The notes below the pieces were generated by a model that was given only the letters and a program-made list of their open reading frames with translations, had not been told where the DNA came from and did not search any database. This document shows, piece by piece, positions 1 to 10,681 of a stretch of 64,000 nt of DNA (its first letter is position 1; each line of letters opens with the position of its first letter). A program made the translations under genes and the position numbers. This DNA is from Neocallimastix lanati (nom. inval.) (lineage: Eukaryota > Neocallimastigomycota > Neocallimastigomycetes > Neocallimastigales > Neocallimastigaceae), in contig JACVTC010000006.1 of the NCBI GenBank assembly GCA_016946835.1, positions 475,001-539,000 of the forward strand, in the 5' to 3' direction.

Positions 1-432
1 AAATGATCAATTCTTCCGTCATTAATAGAAATAGACCTATTTCATTATATTATATATAATAAAATAGAATATTATATATTTTGAAATATATTTTTCATTT
101 ATTTATTAATAAAAATTTATTTTTTTTTTTTTTAATCTTTATTTTTTATTTTATTATTATATTATATAATTTTTTTTTCTTTTTTTTTTTTTTATAACTT
201 TTTCTTTTTATTCATTTTTTTATTTAATTTAGGTCTTTTTATTTTTATTATTATTATTATTTATTTACCTGTAGGCACTTCCTTTTAAAGGATTTGTATC
301 ATCCCAATGTGAAAAATATTTATCTTTTAATAAAATATTTAAATTTTCTTTAAAAACTTCCAACTGTACTGGTTTAAAATTCTTAAGATAACTTACAATA
401 AAATCTATAGCAGTTTGAATTTCATTTAACAT
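1..432 (-). CDS. BTG/Tob family antiproliferative protein, N-terminal part (cut by window edge)
   Basis: Reading leftwards, the ATG is at 432-430. Exon 1 (432-269) encodes 54 full codons beginning MLNEIQTAIDFIVSYLKNFK and ending in WDDTNPLKGSAYR. It stops at a GT donor (268-267, gtaaat) inside the Arg codon. After a 232-bp AT-rich intron the AG at 38-37 restores the frame, and exon 2 (36-1) continues SISINDGRIDH off the edge. The N-terminal amphipathic helix, the 'H-W' followed by P-x-KGSAYR and the following R-S/C-I-x-I-N are the hallmarks of the BTG domain (about 110 residues in the family). In animals these proteins bind the CAF1/POP2 deadenylase of the CCR4-NOT complex and promote mRNA decay. 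The part that would show the CAF1-binding second box lies outside the window. The family call is strong; the exact function in this organism is inferred. Confidence 0.85.
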
Positions 433-1473
433 GGTATATAAATTTATTACTTTTTTATATTAGTTATTAATGAGTATTGATTATAATCAAAAATATTTTT
501 ATTAATATTAATTATTTTATTTTAGGAAAATTTAAAAAAAGAAAAAAAAGAAAAAAAGAAAAAAAAAATAAAATAAAATAAAAATAAATTTTTTTTTATT
601 AAAATTCTAGATTTCAATTTAATTTTAATTCAAAATAGAATATACATTCACATATATTAATGCATATATATAATATATTACATAATATATTACATATATA
701 TATAAATATTTTATTAACAATTAAAATTTTTTTTATTTTCAATTTTATTTTTATTTTTACTTTTTTTTTTTTTTTTATTTTTTTTTTATAATCCCCCCCA
801 ATTTCAATTAATAAATTATTAAGAAAATTATTGTAGAGATAAAATAAAAAAATAATAATAATTAATAATTAATAATTAATAATAATTAATAATAATAATT
901 TATAATTAATAATAATTAATAATAAAAATATTATTATTTTATAGGAAACATAAATATCATTATACTATATTATAACTATTTCTTATTTAACAATTTCTTA
1001 TTTAACGATGAATTATAGTAGTATTAATTGCTATAGAAAAGTAATAATAAATAATTAAAGTTTAATGTATATTTATACATTAAAAGTCTCTTATATTATT
1101 AATTTTATTACTTATGGAACTCTATAATTAAATATTATAATTATTAAATATTATAATTATTAAATATTATAATTATTAAATATTATTATTATTAAATATT
1201 ATAATTATTAAATATGATAATTGTTAAATATTATAATTATTAAATAATTATTAAATATTATAATTATTAAACATTATTATTAAACATTATTATTAAACAT
1301 TATTATTAAATATAATGATAATAATGATAATAATGATTTTGATAATAATAATAATTATAATAATGATAATAATTAAAATTAAAATTTAAATAAAAATTTA
1401 AATAAATATAAATTTTAATTCTGAAATGATAAAATTGTAAACTTTGAAAAGTTTATTAAACTCTATTATTATT
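433..1473. other. AT-rich intergenic spacer upstream of the BTG gene
   Basis: No coding signal on either strand. It holds short A- and T-runs, a small C-run near 783, and a tandem block of about 10-11 bp units (aattattaaatat) at roughly 1125-1310. The spacer probably includes the promoter of the minus-strand BTG gene, but no defined element can be picked out. Confidence 0.6.
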
Positions 1474-1875
<402 letters not shown>

Positions 1876-1877
<2 letters not shown>

Positions 1878-2716
1878 ATTATTCCTTTTATATATAGTAT
1901 TAAAAGTATTAAAATGGAATAATTAAAATAAAATAAAATAAATTAGAATAAAAAAAAAAAAAAAGATGAGGTGATGTGATGAAATAAAAAAAAAAAAAAG
2001 GGAGGGAAATAAAAAGTTTGCAATAGTCTTTGGTGTTTGGTCTTTGTTCTTAGGGTTTATGGTCTTTGAATTATGAAGTAATATCACTAAAAAAAGAAAA
2101 AAGAAATAAAAAAGAAACAAAAAGATATTATAATAATTTAGAAACTACAATTACTATAGATAAATCAAGAATTAAAAATAAAAATAAAAATAAAAATTAT
2201 TTAAATAAAATCTCCTATATAGTTTAAATAAATATATATATAGATAGAGATGATTAGGTTTATAATTGTTTTGATACATAAATATGACTTTCATTCTACC
2301 CTCTTTTATTTTATTAATTTTGCTTTATTTAATTAATTTTACTTTATTTAACTATATTTTATTTTTTATTTTATATTGTTTTATTATTCTCCTTTCCATA
2401 CGAATTAATTACTTTAAAAATATTTTTTAAATTACTAAGGCAAATATTATAATTCAATAAATAAATAAATAAATAATAAATAAATAAATAATAAATAAAT
2501 AAATAAATAATAAATAAATAAATAAATAATAAATGAATAAATAAATAAATAATTATTGTCATTTTCATTATCATCATTATTTGTTTTGTTAAAATGACTG
2601 CTATTTAAATTTTTTTTTCTCATTGGTACAATTATATTATATATTATTATTTATTATAATTTTTATTATTTATTATTGTTATATTCATTTATTTATTTAT
2701 TTATTTATTTATTCAT

Positions 2717-2751
<35 letters not shown>

Positions 2752-3124
2752 TTATTAATAGTATTTTATCTATTTTAGAGATAAAAATTTTTAATTTTTT
2801 TTTTTTTTTTTTTTTAGCTTTTATCACGCCTTACATAATTGAGAGGAGAAAAAAAAAGTTTTTTTATATTAATAGAATAAGTTTAGAAATTTTGAAAATC
2901 GTATAATAATAAATAGAGATTAGACTTATTGCTTTTAATGTATTCAATTAAATCAGAAAATGGAGATTTAAAAATAATATAAAAAAAAAATTTTTTTTTT
3001 ATAGCAAAAACTTAAAATTAAAACTTTATAAATAATAAAATAATTAATTAATTAATTAATTAATTAATAAAAAACTAATAATTAATATATAATAAATAAT
3101 TGAATAATTAAATAATTAAAAAAT
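1876..3124. other. AT-rich spacer with ATTT/AAAT tetranucleotide blocks
   Basis: Contains an AAAT-type block at about 2458-2553 and an ATTT block at about 2686-2755, plus A/T homopolymers. The stretch at 2005-2075 (tttgcaatagtctttggtgtttggtc...) is slightly less AT-biased but shows no recognisable protein. No supported gene. Confidence 0.6.
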
Positions 3125-3497
3125 AATAAATAATAAATGAATAAATAATAAATAATAAATAATAAATAATAAATAATAAATAATAAATAATAAATAATAA
3201 ATAATAAATAATAAATAAAAAATAGACATAATAAATAATAAATAATAAATAATAAATAAAAAATAGACATAATAAATAATAAATAATAAATAATAAATAA
3301 TAAATGAATAAATAATAAATAATAAATAATAAATAATAAATAATAAATAAAAAATAGACATAATAAATAATAAATAAAAAATAGACATAATAAATAATAA
3401 ATAATAAATAATAAATAATAAATAATAAATAATAAATAATAAATAATAAATAATAAGTAATAAATAATAAATAATAAATAATAAATAATAAATAATG
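3125..3497. repeat. (AAATAAT)n heptamer satellite with AAAAATAGACAT interruptions
   Basis: About 370 bp built from the 7-bp unit AAATAAT, interrupted several times by the same 'aaaaatagacat' spacer (near 3217, 3258, 3350 and 3376), so the array also has a higher-order structure. Tyr/Leu/Ile-rich open frames on the minus strand are repeat artefacts. Confidence 0.9.
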
Positions 3498-3559
3498 AAA
3501 ATAAACTCTATACAACAAATGCGACCAACTATAATGTTTATAAAATATATTCAATATTT

Positions 3560-4817
3560 AAAAAGACAATTTTCAACCAAGAAACAAGTGTATGTAACAT
3601 GACAATATTCAAAATATGGAAAATGAAGACTTATTAAAAATTATGGCATAGACGTCTCGCACATTTCAACATAACTAAAATAATAATATTGCTTACCAAA
3701 CATATTAATGAAAAATGTAAAATAGGTTTAGAATTGAAATTAAGAAATGTCTTTTTCAGTATAATGGGTGACTATTCAAGATAGGGTTGGGTGTTTTGTG
3801 TTAAAATAACAGTAGATGTTCACACAACATTTATAAATAGGTACAACACAGTTAAAAAATGTTTTTCAATAAAACAATTAAATATATAAAAAAAAAAAAA
3901 AAAAAACAGATAATGGGGTTGAATTTGATATATTATCAATTCAATCTATTTTTTGAAAATAGTGGAATTATAAAAATTAAACAGATTAAAATTTAATAAG
4001 CTAGGAAATAGTAAAGCTGAACGTTTTCAAGAAACCCTTGTTCATGCAGTGAGAGCATTATTGAATGATGCCCCTTTAATTTATAAAAATTTGGTAAGAT
4101 GCAATTAAAACAGCAAATTATATACATAATGGTCTTCTACATAAAGGTAAACGGTAATAAAATACCCTATGAAGTCTTGCACAAAAACAAAAAAAAAAAG
4201 GTGGAACTTCAATACACCAAAAGTTTATTGGGTGTTAAATATTCTTCTATATCCCAAAATAATTTAGACAGAAATATGAAAATTCTATTCATCCAGGAAT
4301 TTTTCAAAAGATATGAGCGAAAATTCAACTGCATATAGAATCGATGATAAAATAAATATTAAAGTAGTATTGTCATGAGTTGTTGAATTCTTTTGAAGAT
4401 ACTCCAGGAAGTTTGAATGGACCTTCATCCATTCGTAATGTAATTGATTTTGGTGAAATAAAATATATAATTGGAATACAATACTTAAAAAAGTTAAAAG
4501 CTGATTACTTATTACACCAAAAGCAATATCTTAGTGACATTTTAAATAGTTTTTGATGAAAACAGTAGTAGACCTACTTCAAATATGTATCAATCTCAAA
4601 ATTTTGAATTGAAAATATAAATCGTTTTAAAAGAAAGAAATATCAATAAGTCATTTGAAACCTTATTATATTTAGCTATTTTTACTTGATTAGATATTAT
4701 TTATTCAGTTATTAAAGCATCAAGAAACGCTAATAAACTAAATTTATGAGATTAGGAAAATTTAAAAAAAAATAAAAAAAAAAAAAATTCTCTAATATTT
4801 GTAATAAAGTATACTAG

Positions 4818-4854
<37 letters not shown>

Positions 4855-5100
4855 ATCAACATATATGTTGATGCTGATTATGCAGGTGATAAAGAAAAAA
4901 GAAAATCTACCACAGTTTTTTTTTTTTTTTTTTTTTTTTTTAATTAATTTATGGATCTAGACCTATAATCTGGCATTTCAAATTACAAAATTGTATTACC
5001 TTATCAACAGCTGAAAGTGAATATTATGCTATAGTCGAATGTGCTATATTTAATTTATTATTAAAAAAAAGGTTTACATTTAATATGTATTAAAAATCTT
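3560..5100 (+). pseudogene. Decayed Ty1/copia retrotransposon pol (GAG-pre-integrase, integrase, RT and RNase H remnants)
   Basis: Fragments in all three plus-strand frames appear in copia order. LWHRRLAHFNITK (about 3640-3685) is the GAG-pre-integrase box. TDNGVEFD (about 3908-3932) is part of the integrase core. NSKAERFQETL...RALL (about 4008-4060), then an IKTANYIHN-like stretch near 4105, follows it. Next come an RT tail (IKYIIGIQYLKK, about 4460-4495) and an RNase H end (YVDADYAGDKEKRKSTT, about 4865-4915, and TLSTAESEYYAIVECA near 5005-5050). Frameshifts, stops and expanded A/T runs interrupt every domain, so it is dead. No LTR pair was found for it. Orientation is opposite to the neighbouring TR-GAG element. 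Confidence 0.88.
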
Positions 5101-5275
5101 TCGTTGTAAAAAAAAAAAAAAAAATAATATATATAAAAAAAAATTATTATTATTTTAAATTTAACTTTTTTTTTTTTTAATTTATCATTTTATCATTTAT
5201 TAGAAACAATAATTATAATTTTTTTATATAATTATCTTATAGAATAATTTCAACTTTTAATAAATATAATAATAA

Positions 5276-5277
<2 letters not shown>

Positions 5278-5329
<52 letters not shown>
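5278..5329. repeat. (AAT)n microsatellite, left flank of the insertion site of the gag-only LTR element
   Basis: Pure AAT triplets run up to the LTR boundary at 5330 and resume at 7862. The pentamer ATAAT at 5325-5329 equals 7862-7866, as expected for a 5-bp target duplication, although inside a microsatellite this is weak proof. Confidence 0.85.
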
Positions 5330-5531
5330 TGTTAACACACTTAAATTTATGATTAATAAATTTTAATGTTGTTTATTTATTTTTATTTATTAGGAATTAA
5401 ACCTCTATTCGTATGTAAATATTACAGTGAGCATTTTATATATTTAACAATTCATCATTTGTGCCACATTAGATTCATGTATATCACGTGTGTCAATAAT
5501 TATTATATACATAATTTTAGGACAGTTATCA
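5330..5531 (-). repeat. 3' LTR of the gag-only element
   Basis: 202 bp, identical by eye to 7660-7861. On the minus strand it begins TGATAACTGTCC and ends GTGTGTTAACA. The open frame inside it (Phe/Tyr-rich) appears in both copies and is not a gene. Confidence 0.93.
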
Positions 5532-5540
5532 CTCCCCCTC
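5532..5540 (-). other. Polypurine tract of the gag-only element
   Basis: The minus-strand sequence GAGGGGGAG sits directly against the 3' LTR. It is one of the very few G-runs in this AT-rich region, which fits the plus-strand primer of an LTR retrotransposon. Confidence 0.85.
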
Positions 5541-5814
5541 AATCTTGATTTATTAAAATAAATTAAGATTGGATATTAATAAAATAATTTATGTATATTA
5601 TTATTGGATTAAAATTTGATCTAAATAAATATATTAAATATTCATTATTATTTATCATTAATGTACACAAATGGGTTTGTCAATATTAATAGTGATGATA
5701 GGATTTAAATTGTATTAAACAATTATATTTTATCTTAAAAAGAAATCATCTATCACAATATTAATGTTTGAATGAAATATTATTTATTTACTTTTCTTTC
5801 ATCTTATTAATTTA

Positions 5815-6123
5815 AATGAATTTCAAAATTAATAAAGATTTTTATAAATTAAAATATTATTCAATATTAATAAGGATTTTTTAATAAATTTATCATCTTA
5901 TTATTTTAATAATAAGGATTTTTGTAAATTAATCATCTTATTACTTTTATTAATAAGGATTATTAAAATAAAAATTTAATTGACTTCTTATTAAATAATG
6001 TAATAAGGTTAATTCTTATATTGATATTTCACTAATAAGGATAAACTATTTTATTATTTTTCTTCTTATTAATGTTACATTAATAAGGATGATTTATTAA
6101 ACATTTTAGATTCATCTTATTAG

Positions 6124-6135
<12 letters not shown>
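5815..6135. repeat. Array of TAATAAGGAT / ATCTTATTA short inverted motifs in the element's 3' non-coding region
   Basis: AATAAGGAT-type motifs alternate with (C)ATCTTATTA-type complements roughly every 20-50 bp (for example around 5869, 5908, 5950, 6040 and 6087 against 5890, 5934 and 6113). Each neighbouring pair could form a small hairpin, so the transcript would carry a row of stem-loops between gag and the PPT. Confidence 0.6.
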
Positions 6136-6154
<19 letters not shown>

Positions 6155-6232
6155 ATTCTTCTTATTAATATAATTTAATTATATGTAAATAAATAAATAT
6201 AATTCATTCTTAAATATTATAATACATTCTCA

Positions 6233-6265
<33 letters not shown>

Positions 6266-6522
6266 TTTTATTTAAATTTTAAATGAATAATAAAATTGTA
6301 ATAATATATAAAACATAGTTATTTGTAGTATTATTAATTAATTAACTGTAGAGATGTTTCACTCTTATTGTATTTATCATTTTAGGATTTATAGAGTGGA
6401 TAATAAATTAAAAATTTTTATTTATTAGTAACATAATATATAAAAAAAAATTTTTTTTTTTTTTTTTTTTTTTTATATATATATTAATATTATACTTCCT
6501 TTTATTTAAATTAAATTAGTGG

Positions 6523-7512
6523 CTAAAACATTTCTCTAATATCATTAAAGTCAACATTGGCGTCAAAATCATTGTTGTCATCGTAGTTTTCAGCCGCAAT
6601 AAAATTTAACGATTTTCCCATATTGTTGGCTTTGTTGTTTTGTTTTTGTTTATTTTTATTTTCATTTTCACTTTCACTGGAAGATTCTTCATTTGAGTAA
6701 TGTTTTCTTTTCTTATTATATCTGCACTCTTTAGTAGTATGTCCTTTCTTTTCGCAGATATAACAATATTTATTATTGTGAGTCTTATGTTTATATTTAA
6801 AATTATTTTTATTTTTAATTTTTCTATTTGTATATTTAGAAATTAAATTTATTGAAGTTTCGTTTTCATTATCTTGTGTTCTATCATGGACAAAATACTG
6901 GTCTAAATTTTCTTCAATTAATTTTGAATCTCCTGCATATAGCTTAAAAGTTACTATATTGTTTATTTCATTAAAAAATCTTTCACTAGTGTAATCTTTT
7001 GTTGGATGGATAAAAAATTTTGCATATAAAAGAAGGGAGTTATACATAATTTTTACTTTTTCTAATTCACCGATGTTAGAAGAGGTATCTTCCATGGCTT
7101 TAAATATTTCTCTTATTTTGAATAGTGTACTTACTATTTCATTTAATTTATTTGTCTTTAATTTTTTTAGTTTGTCCATCCATTCTTGTAAAGTGATTGC
7201 TTTATCCTTTTTATATAACGATTTAAGTTTGCTCATTACCTCAAATGAGTTTTCAAGATTCTTCACATGTTCATATACGCCGTCTGTGATATTGTTGATT
7301 ATTAAAGATTTTGCTCTGGAGTTTTTCTTTTCAGCCTTTTTTAACTTTTCTACGTCATTTGGGAAGTTTTCTTTTATGGATGCTATCACATCTTTATTTA
7401 TATATTTTACTAATTTTCTGGTTTCCAAGGCTGTTTTTATCCTTCCGAACCATGGATCAAAGTTTGAGCCATTTAGGAATTGTTCTTTATTGAGTATGAA
7501 TTCTTTTGTCAT
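6523..7512 (-). CDS. Ty1/copia-type Gag protein with CCHC zinc knuckle
   Basis: An intact 329-aa ORF. The N-terminus (FLNGSNFDPWFGRIKTALE, residues 12-30) is the copia Gag start, in which an F-x-G-x-N-F motif is followed by W-x-x-R-I-K. A Lys-rich helical region of about 190 residues follows. A zinc knuckle C250-x2-C253-x4-H258-x4-C263 sits in a basic context, as in RNA-packaging Gag proteins. The tail after 270 is Ser/Glu/Asn/Asp-rich and acidic, and the stop follows with no protease motif. Known role of the family: forms the virus-like particle and binds element RNA. The frame has no interruptions, which agrees with the identical LTRs. The ATG at 7512 lies 147 bp downstream of the 5' LTR, and no better start is visible. 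Confidence 0.9.
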   Translation of the reverse strand: MTKEFILNKEQFLNGSNFDPWFGRIKTALETRKLVKYINKDVIASIKENFPNDVEKLKKAEKKNSRAKSLIINNITDGVYEHVKNLENSFEVMSKLKSLYKKDKAITLQEWMDKLKKLKTNKLNEIVSTLFKIREIFKAMEDTSSNIGELEKVKIMYNSLLLYAKFFIHPTKDYTSERFFNEINNIVTFKLYAGDSKLIEENLDQYFVHDRTQDNENETSINLISKYTNRKIKNKNNFKYKHKTHNNKYCYICEKKGHTTKECRYNKKRKHYSNEESSSESENENKNKQKQNNKANNMGKSLNFIAAENYDDNNDFDANVDFNDIREMF

Positions 7513-7640
7513 GATTTTTAAATTCTAGTAAACACAAAATTTTAGAGTAAAGATGTTTTATATATATGTTCTCGTACTAGCTAATGTTTATATTCTGATT
7601 TTACTATTTGTTAATATATAATAATGGGCTTTGTTTTGGA

Positions 7641-7659
7641 GCCGTTGAGACTCTTAATC
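7641..7659 (-). other. Putative primer-binding site of the gag-only element
   Basis: Directly after the 5' LTR (minus strand) comes GATTAAGAGTCTCAACGGC. It does not start with TGG, so a classic 3'-CCA tRNA end is not the primer. Copia elements that prime from an internal tRNA fragment behave like this. The first 12 nt recur as 45418-45429 in the decayed copia element. Confidence 0.6.
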
Positions 7660-7860
7660 TGTTAACACACTTAAATTTATGATTAATAAATTTTAATGTT
7701 GTTTATTTATTTTTATTTATTAGGAATTAAACCTCTATTCGTATGTAAATATTACAGTGAGCATTTTATATATTTAACAATTCATCATTTGTGCCACATT
7801 AGATTCATGTATATCACGTGTGTCAATAATTATTATATACATAATTTTAGGACAGTTATC

Positions 7861-7861
<1 letters not shown>
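7660..7861 (-). repeat. 5' LTR of the gag-only element
   Basis: 202 bp, the partner of 5330-5531, with no difference seen. Flanked on the right by AAT repeat that matches the left flank of the element. Confidence 0.93.
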
Positions 7862-7911
<50 letters not shown>

Positions 7912-7964
7912 TAAATAATAATAATAATAATAATAATAAATAATAAATAATAATAATAATAATA

Positions 7965-8031
<67 letters not shown>

Positions 8032-8140
8032 TAAATAATAATAATAATAAATAATAATAATAATAATAATAAATAATAATAATAATAATTATAATAATAA
8101 TTATAATAATAATAAAATAATAATATAATAATAATAATAA
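7862..8140. repeat. (AAT)n microsatellite with AAATAAT variants
   Basis: About 280 bp of AAT triplets interspersed with 'aaataat' steps. Together with 5278-5329 it is the pre-insertion target of the gag-only element. Confidence 0.93.
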
Positions 8141-8170
8141 TAAAGAAAATAAATTATTTATTGAATAAAA

Positions 8171-8221
<51 letters not shown>

Positions 8222-8492
8222 ATAGACTGAAGACTTTGGTCTTCCCCATATAGTAATATGGGTGTATGATTAACTGCCATACCGGTACGGCGTCGACGCT
8301 CTCAACTCCCCATAAGCAAAGAAACTCCATATAGAAGCACCCTACGCGATCCTCGAGGGAAAGCAGAGCCAACTATAGGTGGCGTCCTTGCCATCCCAGA
8401 GGAGCTGGACACTGTAAATCCTCTCAGACAAGGCAATGGGATTCTTATAGTGTTAGAAATATAGAAAACATAGAAAGTATACCTACCTGAGT
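8222..8492. other. GC-rich orphan block of about 270 bp between two (TA)n-T(n) runs
   Basis: Base composition (close to half G+C around 8280-8430) is unlike everything nearby. On the left it abuts a (TA)n + T(18) run (about 8176-8222). On the right it abuts a second (TA)n + T(n) run (about 8492-8527), as if a target had been duplicated. Near the left end are two perfect small hairpins: GAAGAC/GTCTTC at 8228-8243 and CCCATAT/ATATGGG at 8244-8261. Both strands are partly open. The plus strand reads RRRSQLPISKETPYRSTL... for about 57 codons; the minus strand reads about 60 codons. I recognise neither, nor any standard ncRNA. A retroposed SINE/LINE tail with its A-run on the minus-strand side is one option. 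Confidence 0.5.
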
Positions 8493-8495
8493 ATA

Positions 8496-8527
<32 letters not shown>

Positions 8528-8969
8528 ATAATATTCATATTGAGTATTATTATTTTTATTATTTATATTATTTTGTTTGTACTACTTTTTATATATAAAT
8601 ATATATATAAGTCTTAATGATAACATACAAACAGTAAATATACCAAAATACATTCAATTAATTATATATAAATAAATTACAAATATATTTAAATAAAATA
8701 TGATTGTTGAGATGAATTAAAAATTAAAAAGAATGATCTTTATCGAATTTTCTTTGAAAAAACTTAACAAAACAAATGAAAAAGTAAAAAGTAAAAAATA
8801 CAAAAAAAAAAAAAAAAAAAAATTAGTATCAGTATTAAATTTTGAATAAAAATTAAAAAAAATGAAAAGAAAAAAAATGTAAAAAAATTTAATTTATAAT
8901 TAAATAAAAAATAAAATAATTTTTTTTTTTTTCTTTTATAAAATTATTTGTGTGTCAGTAAAAAAAAAA

Positions 8970-9004
<35 letters not shown>

Positions 9005-9216
9005 TATTTTTTTTTTTTGTGGATGAGTAAATTTTTTTTACCAAAAATCAATTATTACTTAAATATTATAATATTAGTTTATTTTATTTTATTTTATCTT
9101 TAAAATCCTTTTTACTTTATTACTTTACTACTTTTCTTCTTCTTCTTTCCTTTCTTTCCTAATCATTTTTTAATTCATTTAGAAATATATTAAAGTCTCC
9201 AATAAAAATTAATATC

Positions 9217-9251
<35 letters not shown>

Positions 9252-9525
9252 TAATAAGTAAAAAATTGTCAGTTTCAACCATTTTTTTTTTCCTTTTTTT
9301 TTTTCCTTTTTTTTTTTTTCCTTATTTTTTAATTTTTTTTTAATTTTTTTTAATTTTTAAAATATAAAACTAATACAAATTTAAAAAATAAAATAATAAA
9401 TAAAATACATAGAGTTGACTCTTTTATAAGCTGGTTAATTTTTTTTTTTTTCTATCATTTTATTCAATTAAAATAATAGTAATAATAATAATAATAATAA
9501 CAATAATATAAAAAAAAAAAAACTC
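8528..9525. other. AT-rich spacer upstream of the phosphatase gene
   Basis: Homopolymers, a (TA)n block at about 8970-9006 and an AAT block near 9217-9248. No coding signal. It presumably holds the promoter of the following gene. Confidence 0.55.
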
Positions 9526-9567
9526 ATGGATAAGACATTGAACAACAACAACAATAATAATCAATAA
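9526..9567 (+). promoter_or_regulatory. Possible upstream ORF, 13 codons, before the phosphatase start
   Basis: ATG at 9526 reads MDKTLNNNNNNNQ and stops at 9565-9567, only 4 bp before the main ATG at 9572. If it lies within the transcript it would reduce initiation at the main start or force reinitiation. Its Asn stretch may simply reflect AAC/AAT repeat DNA. Confidence 0.35.
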
Positions 9568-9571
9568 TAAT

Positions 9572-10579
9572 ATGAAGGTAAATAAAAGTGTCAATAAAAT
9601 GAACGGTAGTAGAAAAAGAATCGGTGTACTTTTTGCTTGTTTAGGAAATGTTTGTCGTTCACCGATGGCTGAAGCGGTATTTATTCATGAAGTAACGCAA
9701 CGTCACCTTGAAAATAAATTTTTAATTGACAGTTGTGGTACAGCAAGTAAAGGTTTTCAATTTGGAAGAAAACCTGATAGTCGGACCCTATCGGTTTGTA
9801 AAAATAATAATATAAATATAAACCACTGTTCTAGAAGAGTAAGTCTTTTTTCCTTTTCTTTTTTTTTTTTTTTTTCTTTAATTAAAATTCATTATTATTA
9901 TTATTATTATATAACTAATTCAAGTTCTAAAAAAAAAAAAAAATACATATATATATATTAAATCACAATTTCAAACAAATCTACATATATTATTGAATAT
10001 CTATAGATTATTACTGAAGATTTTTATCGCTATGACTATATATTTGGAATGGATAGTAAAAATTTTGAAAATCTAATGAAATTAGCTCCAGAAAATGCAA
10101 GAGCAAAAAGTAATTCTTTAATTTTCATTATTTTAATAATAATAATAATAATAATAATAATATAAATATATAAAGTATATTCATATATATCATTTTATAA
10201 TTATTTTTTTTTTTAATAATTAATTATTATTATTATTTTTTTTTTTAAATTAGTTCAATTATTTAGTGAATATGATCCAGAGCATGAAACAGAAATAATA
10301 GATCCATTTTTCTCAAAAGGAATTGATTGTAAATCTTTAATTAAAAAATAGTACATTTTATATTATATCCAATTATATATTTTTATTTATATAATAGTAT
10401 AAATTAATCTTATTTCTCTTTTTAATATTCTTATCTAAAATAAATAATATGTATAAAATATTTATACATATATATATAAATATTAAATAAATAAATAAAT
10501 AGCTTTTAATCATACTTTTGAACAAGTAACTCGATGTTCTCTTGGCTTTTTAGACTATTTAGGATTGACAAATAATTAA
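9572..10579 (+). CDS. Low-molecular-weight protein tyrosine phosphatase (4 exons, 173 aa)
   Basis: Exons 9572-9838, 10007-10109, 10254-10328 and 10503-10579 join in frame with GT..AG borders (donors gtaagt, gtaatt and gtaaat). The product (173 aa; the family is about 155-160) carries the P-loop near its N-terminus, C23-L-G-N-V-C-R29-S followed by PMAEAVF, with catalytic Cys23 and phosphate-binding Arg29. ITEDF and DYIFGMD follow in exon 2. The general-acid Asp lies in IIDPFF (Asp140), and the C-terminal helix FEQVTRCSLGFLDYLG closes the fold. Known activity: cytosolic hydrolysis of phosphotyrosine through a cysteinyl-phosphate intermediate. ATG 9572 is the first in frame; ATG 9599 is an alternative that would remove nine residues and give a family-like length. 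No defect is seen. Confidence 0.92.
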
Positions 10580-10636
10580 TAATTTTTATTTAAATAAAAC
10601 ACCTATTGTACATATATATATCTTTTTGAAATTGAA

Positions 10637-10681
<45 letters not shown>

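Larger units (their letters stand above)
5330..7861 (-). mobile_element. Compact gag-only LTR retrotransposon (TR-GAG-like, non-autonomous)
   Basis: A 2532-bp element read on the minus strand. Its 5' LTR is 7861-7660, PBS region 7659-7641, gag 7512-6523, a non-coding 3' region of about 980 bp, polypurine tract 5540-5532 and 3' LTR 5531-5330. The LTRs start TG and end CA and look identical over 202 bp, so the insertion is recent. There is no protease, integrase, RT or RNase H anywhere between the LTRs. Mobility therefore must come from enzymes supplied in trans, presumably by a Ty1/copia partner. The layout matches the 'terminal repeat with gag' class described in plants. The class assignment is inference; the LTR, PPT and gag structure is directly visible. 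Confidence 0.88.

Noticed and set aside
3082-3554. Several overlapping Tyr/Leu/Ile-rich minus-strand frames
   Set aside because: Produced by the AAATAAT heptamer array; all frames open because the repeat lacks stops on that strand.
5366-5548. 60-codon frame inside the LTR, repeated at 7696
   Set aside because: It lies wholly in the LTR, its C-terminus depends on flanking sequence, and it has no domain.
7073-7528. 151-codon plus-strand frame opposite gag
   Set aside because: Antisense shadow of the Gag ORF; Gag has the family motifs and zinc knuckle.
8222-8492. U1 snRNA, SRP RNA, RNase P RNA, U3 or tRNA-derived SINE
   Set aside because: I compared the remembered conserved boxes of each by eye (e.g. 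the ACTTACCTG 5' end, B-box GGTTCGANTCC, box C/D spacing). None fits, although CCTACCTGA near the right end superficially resembles U1.
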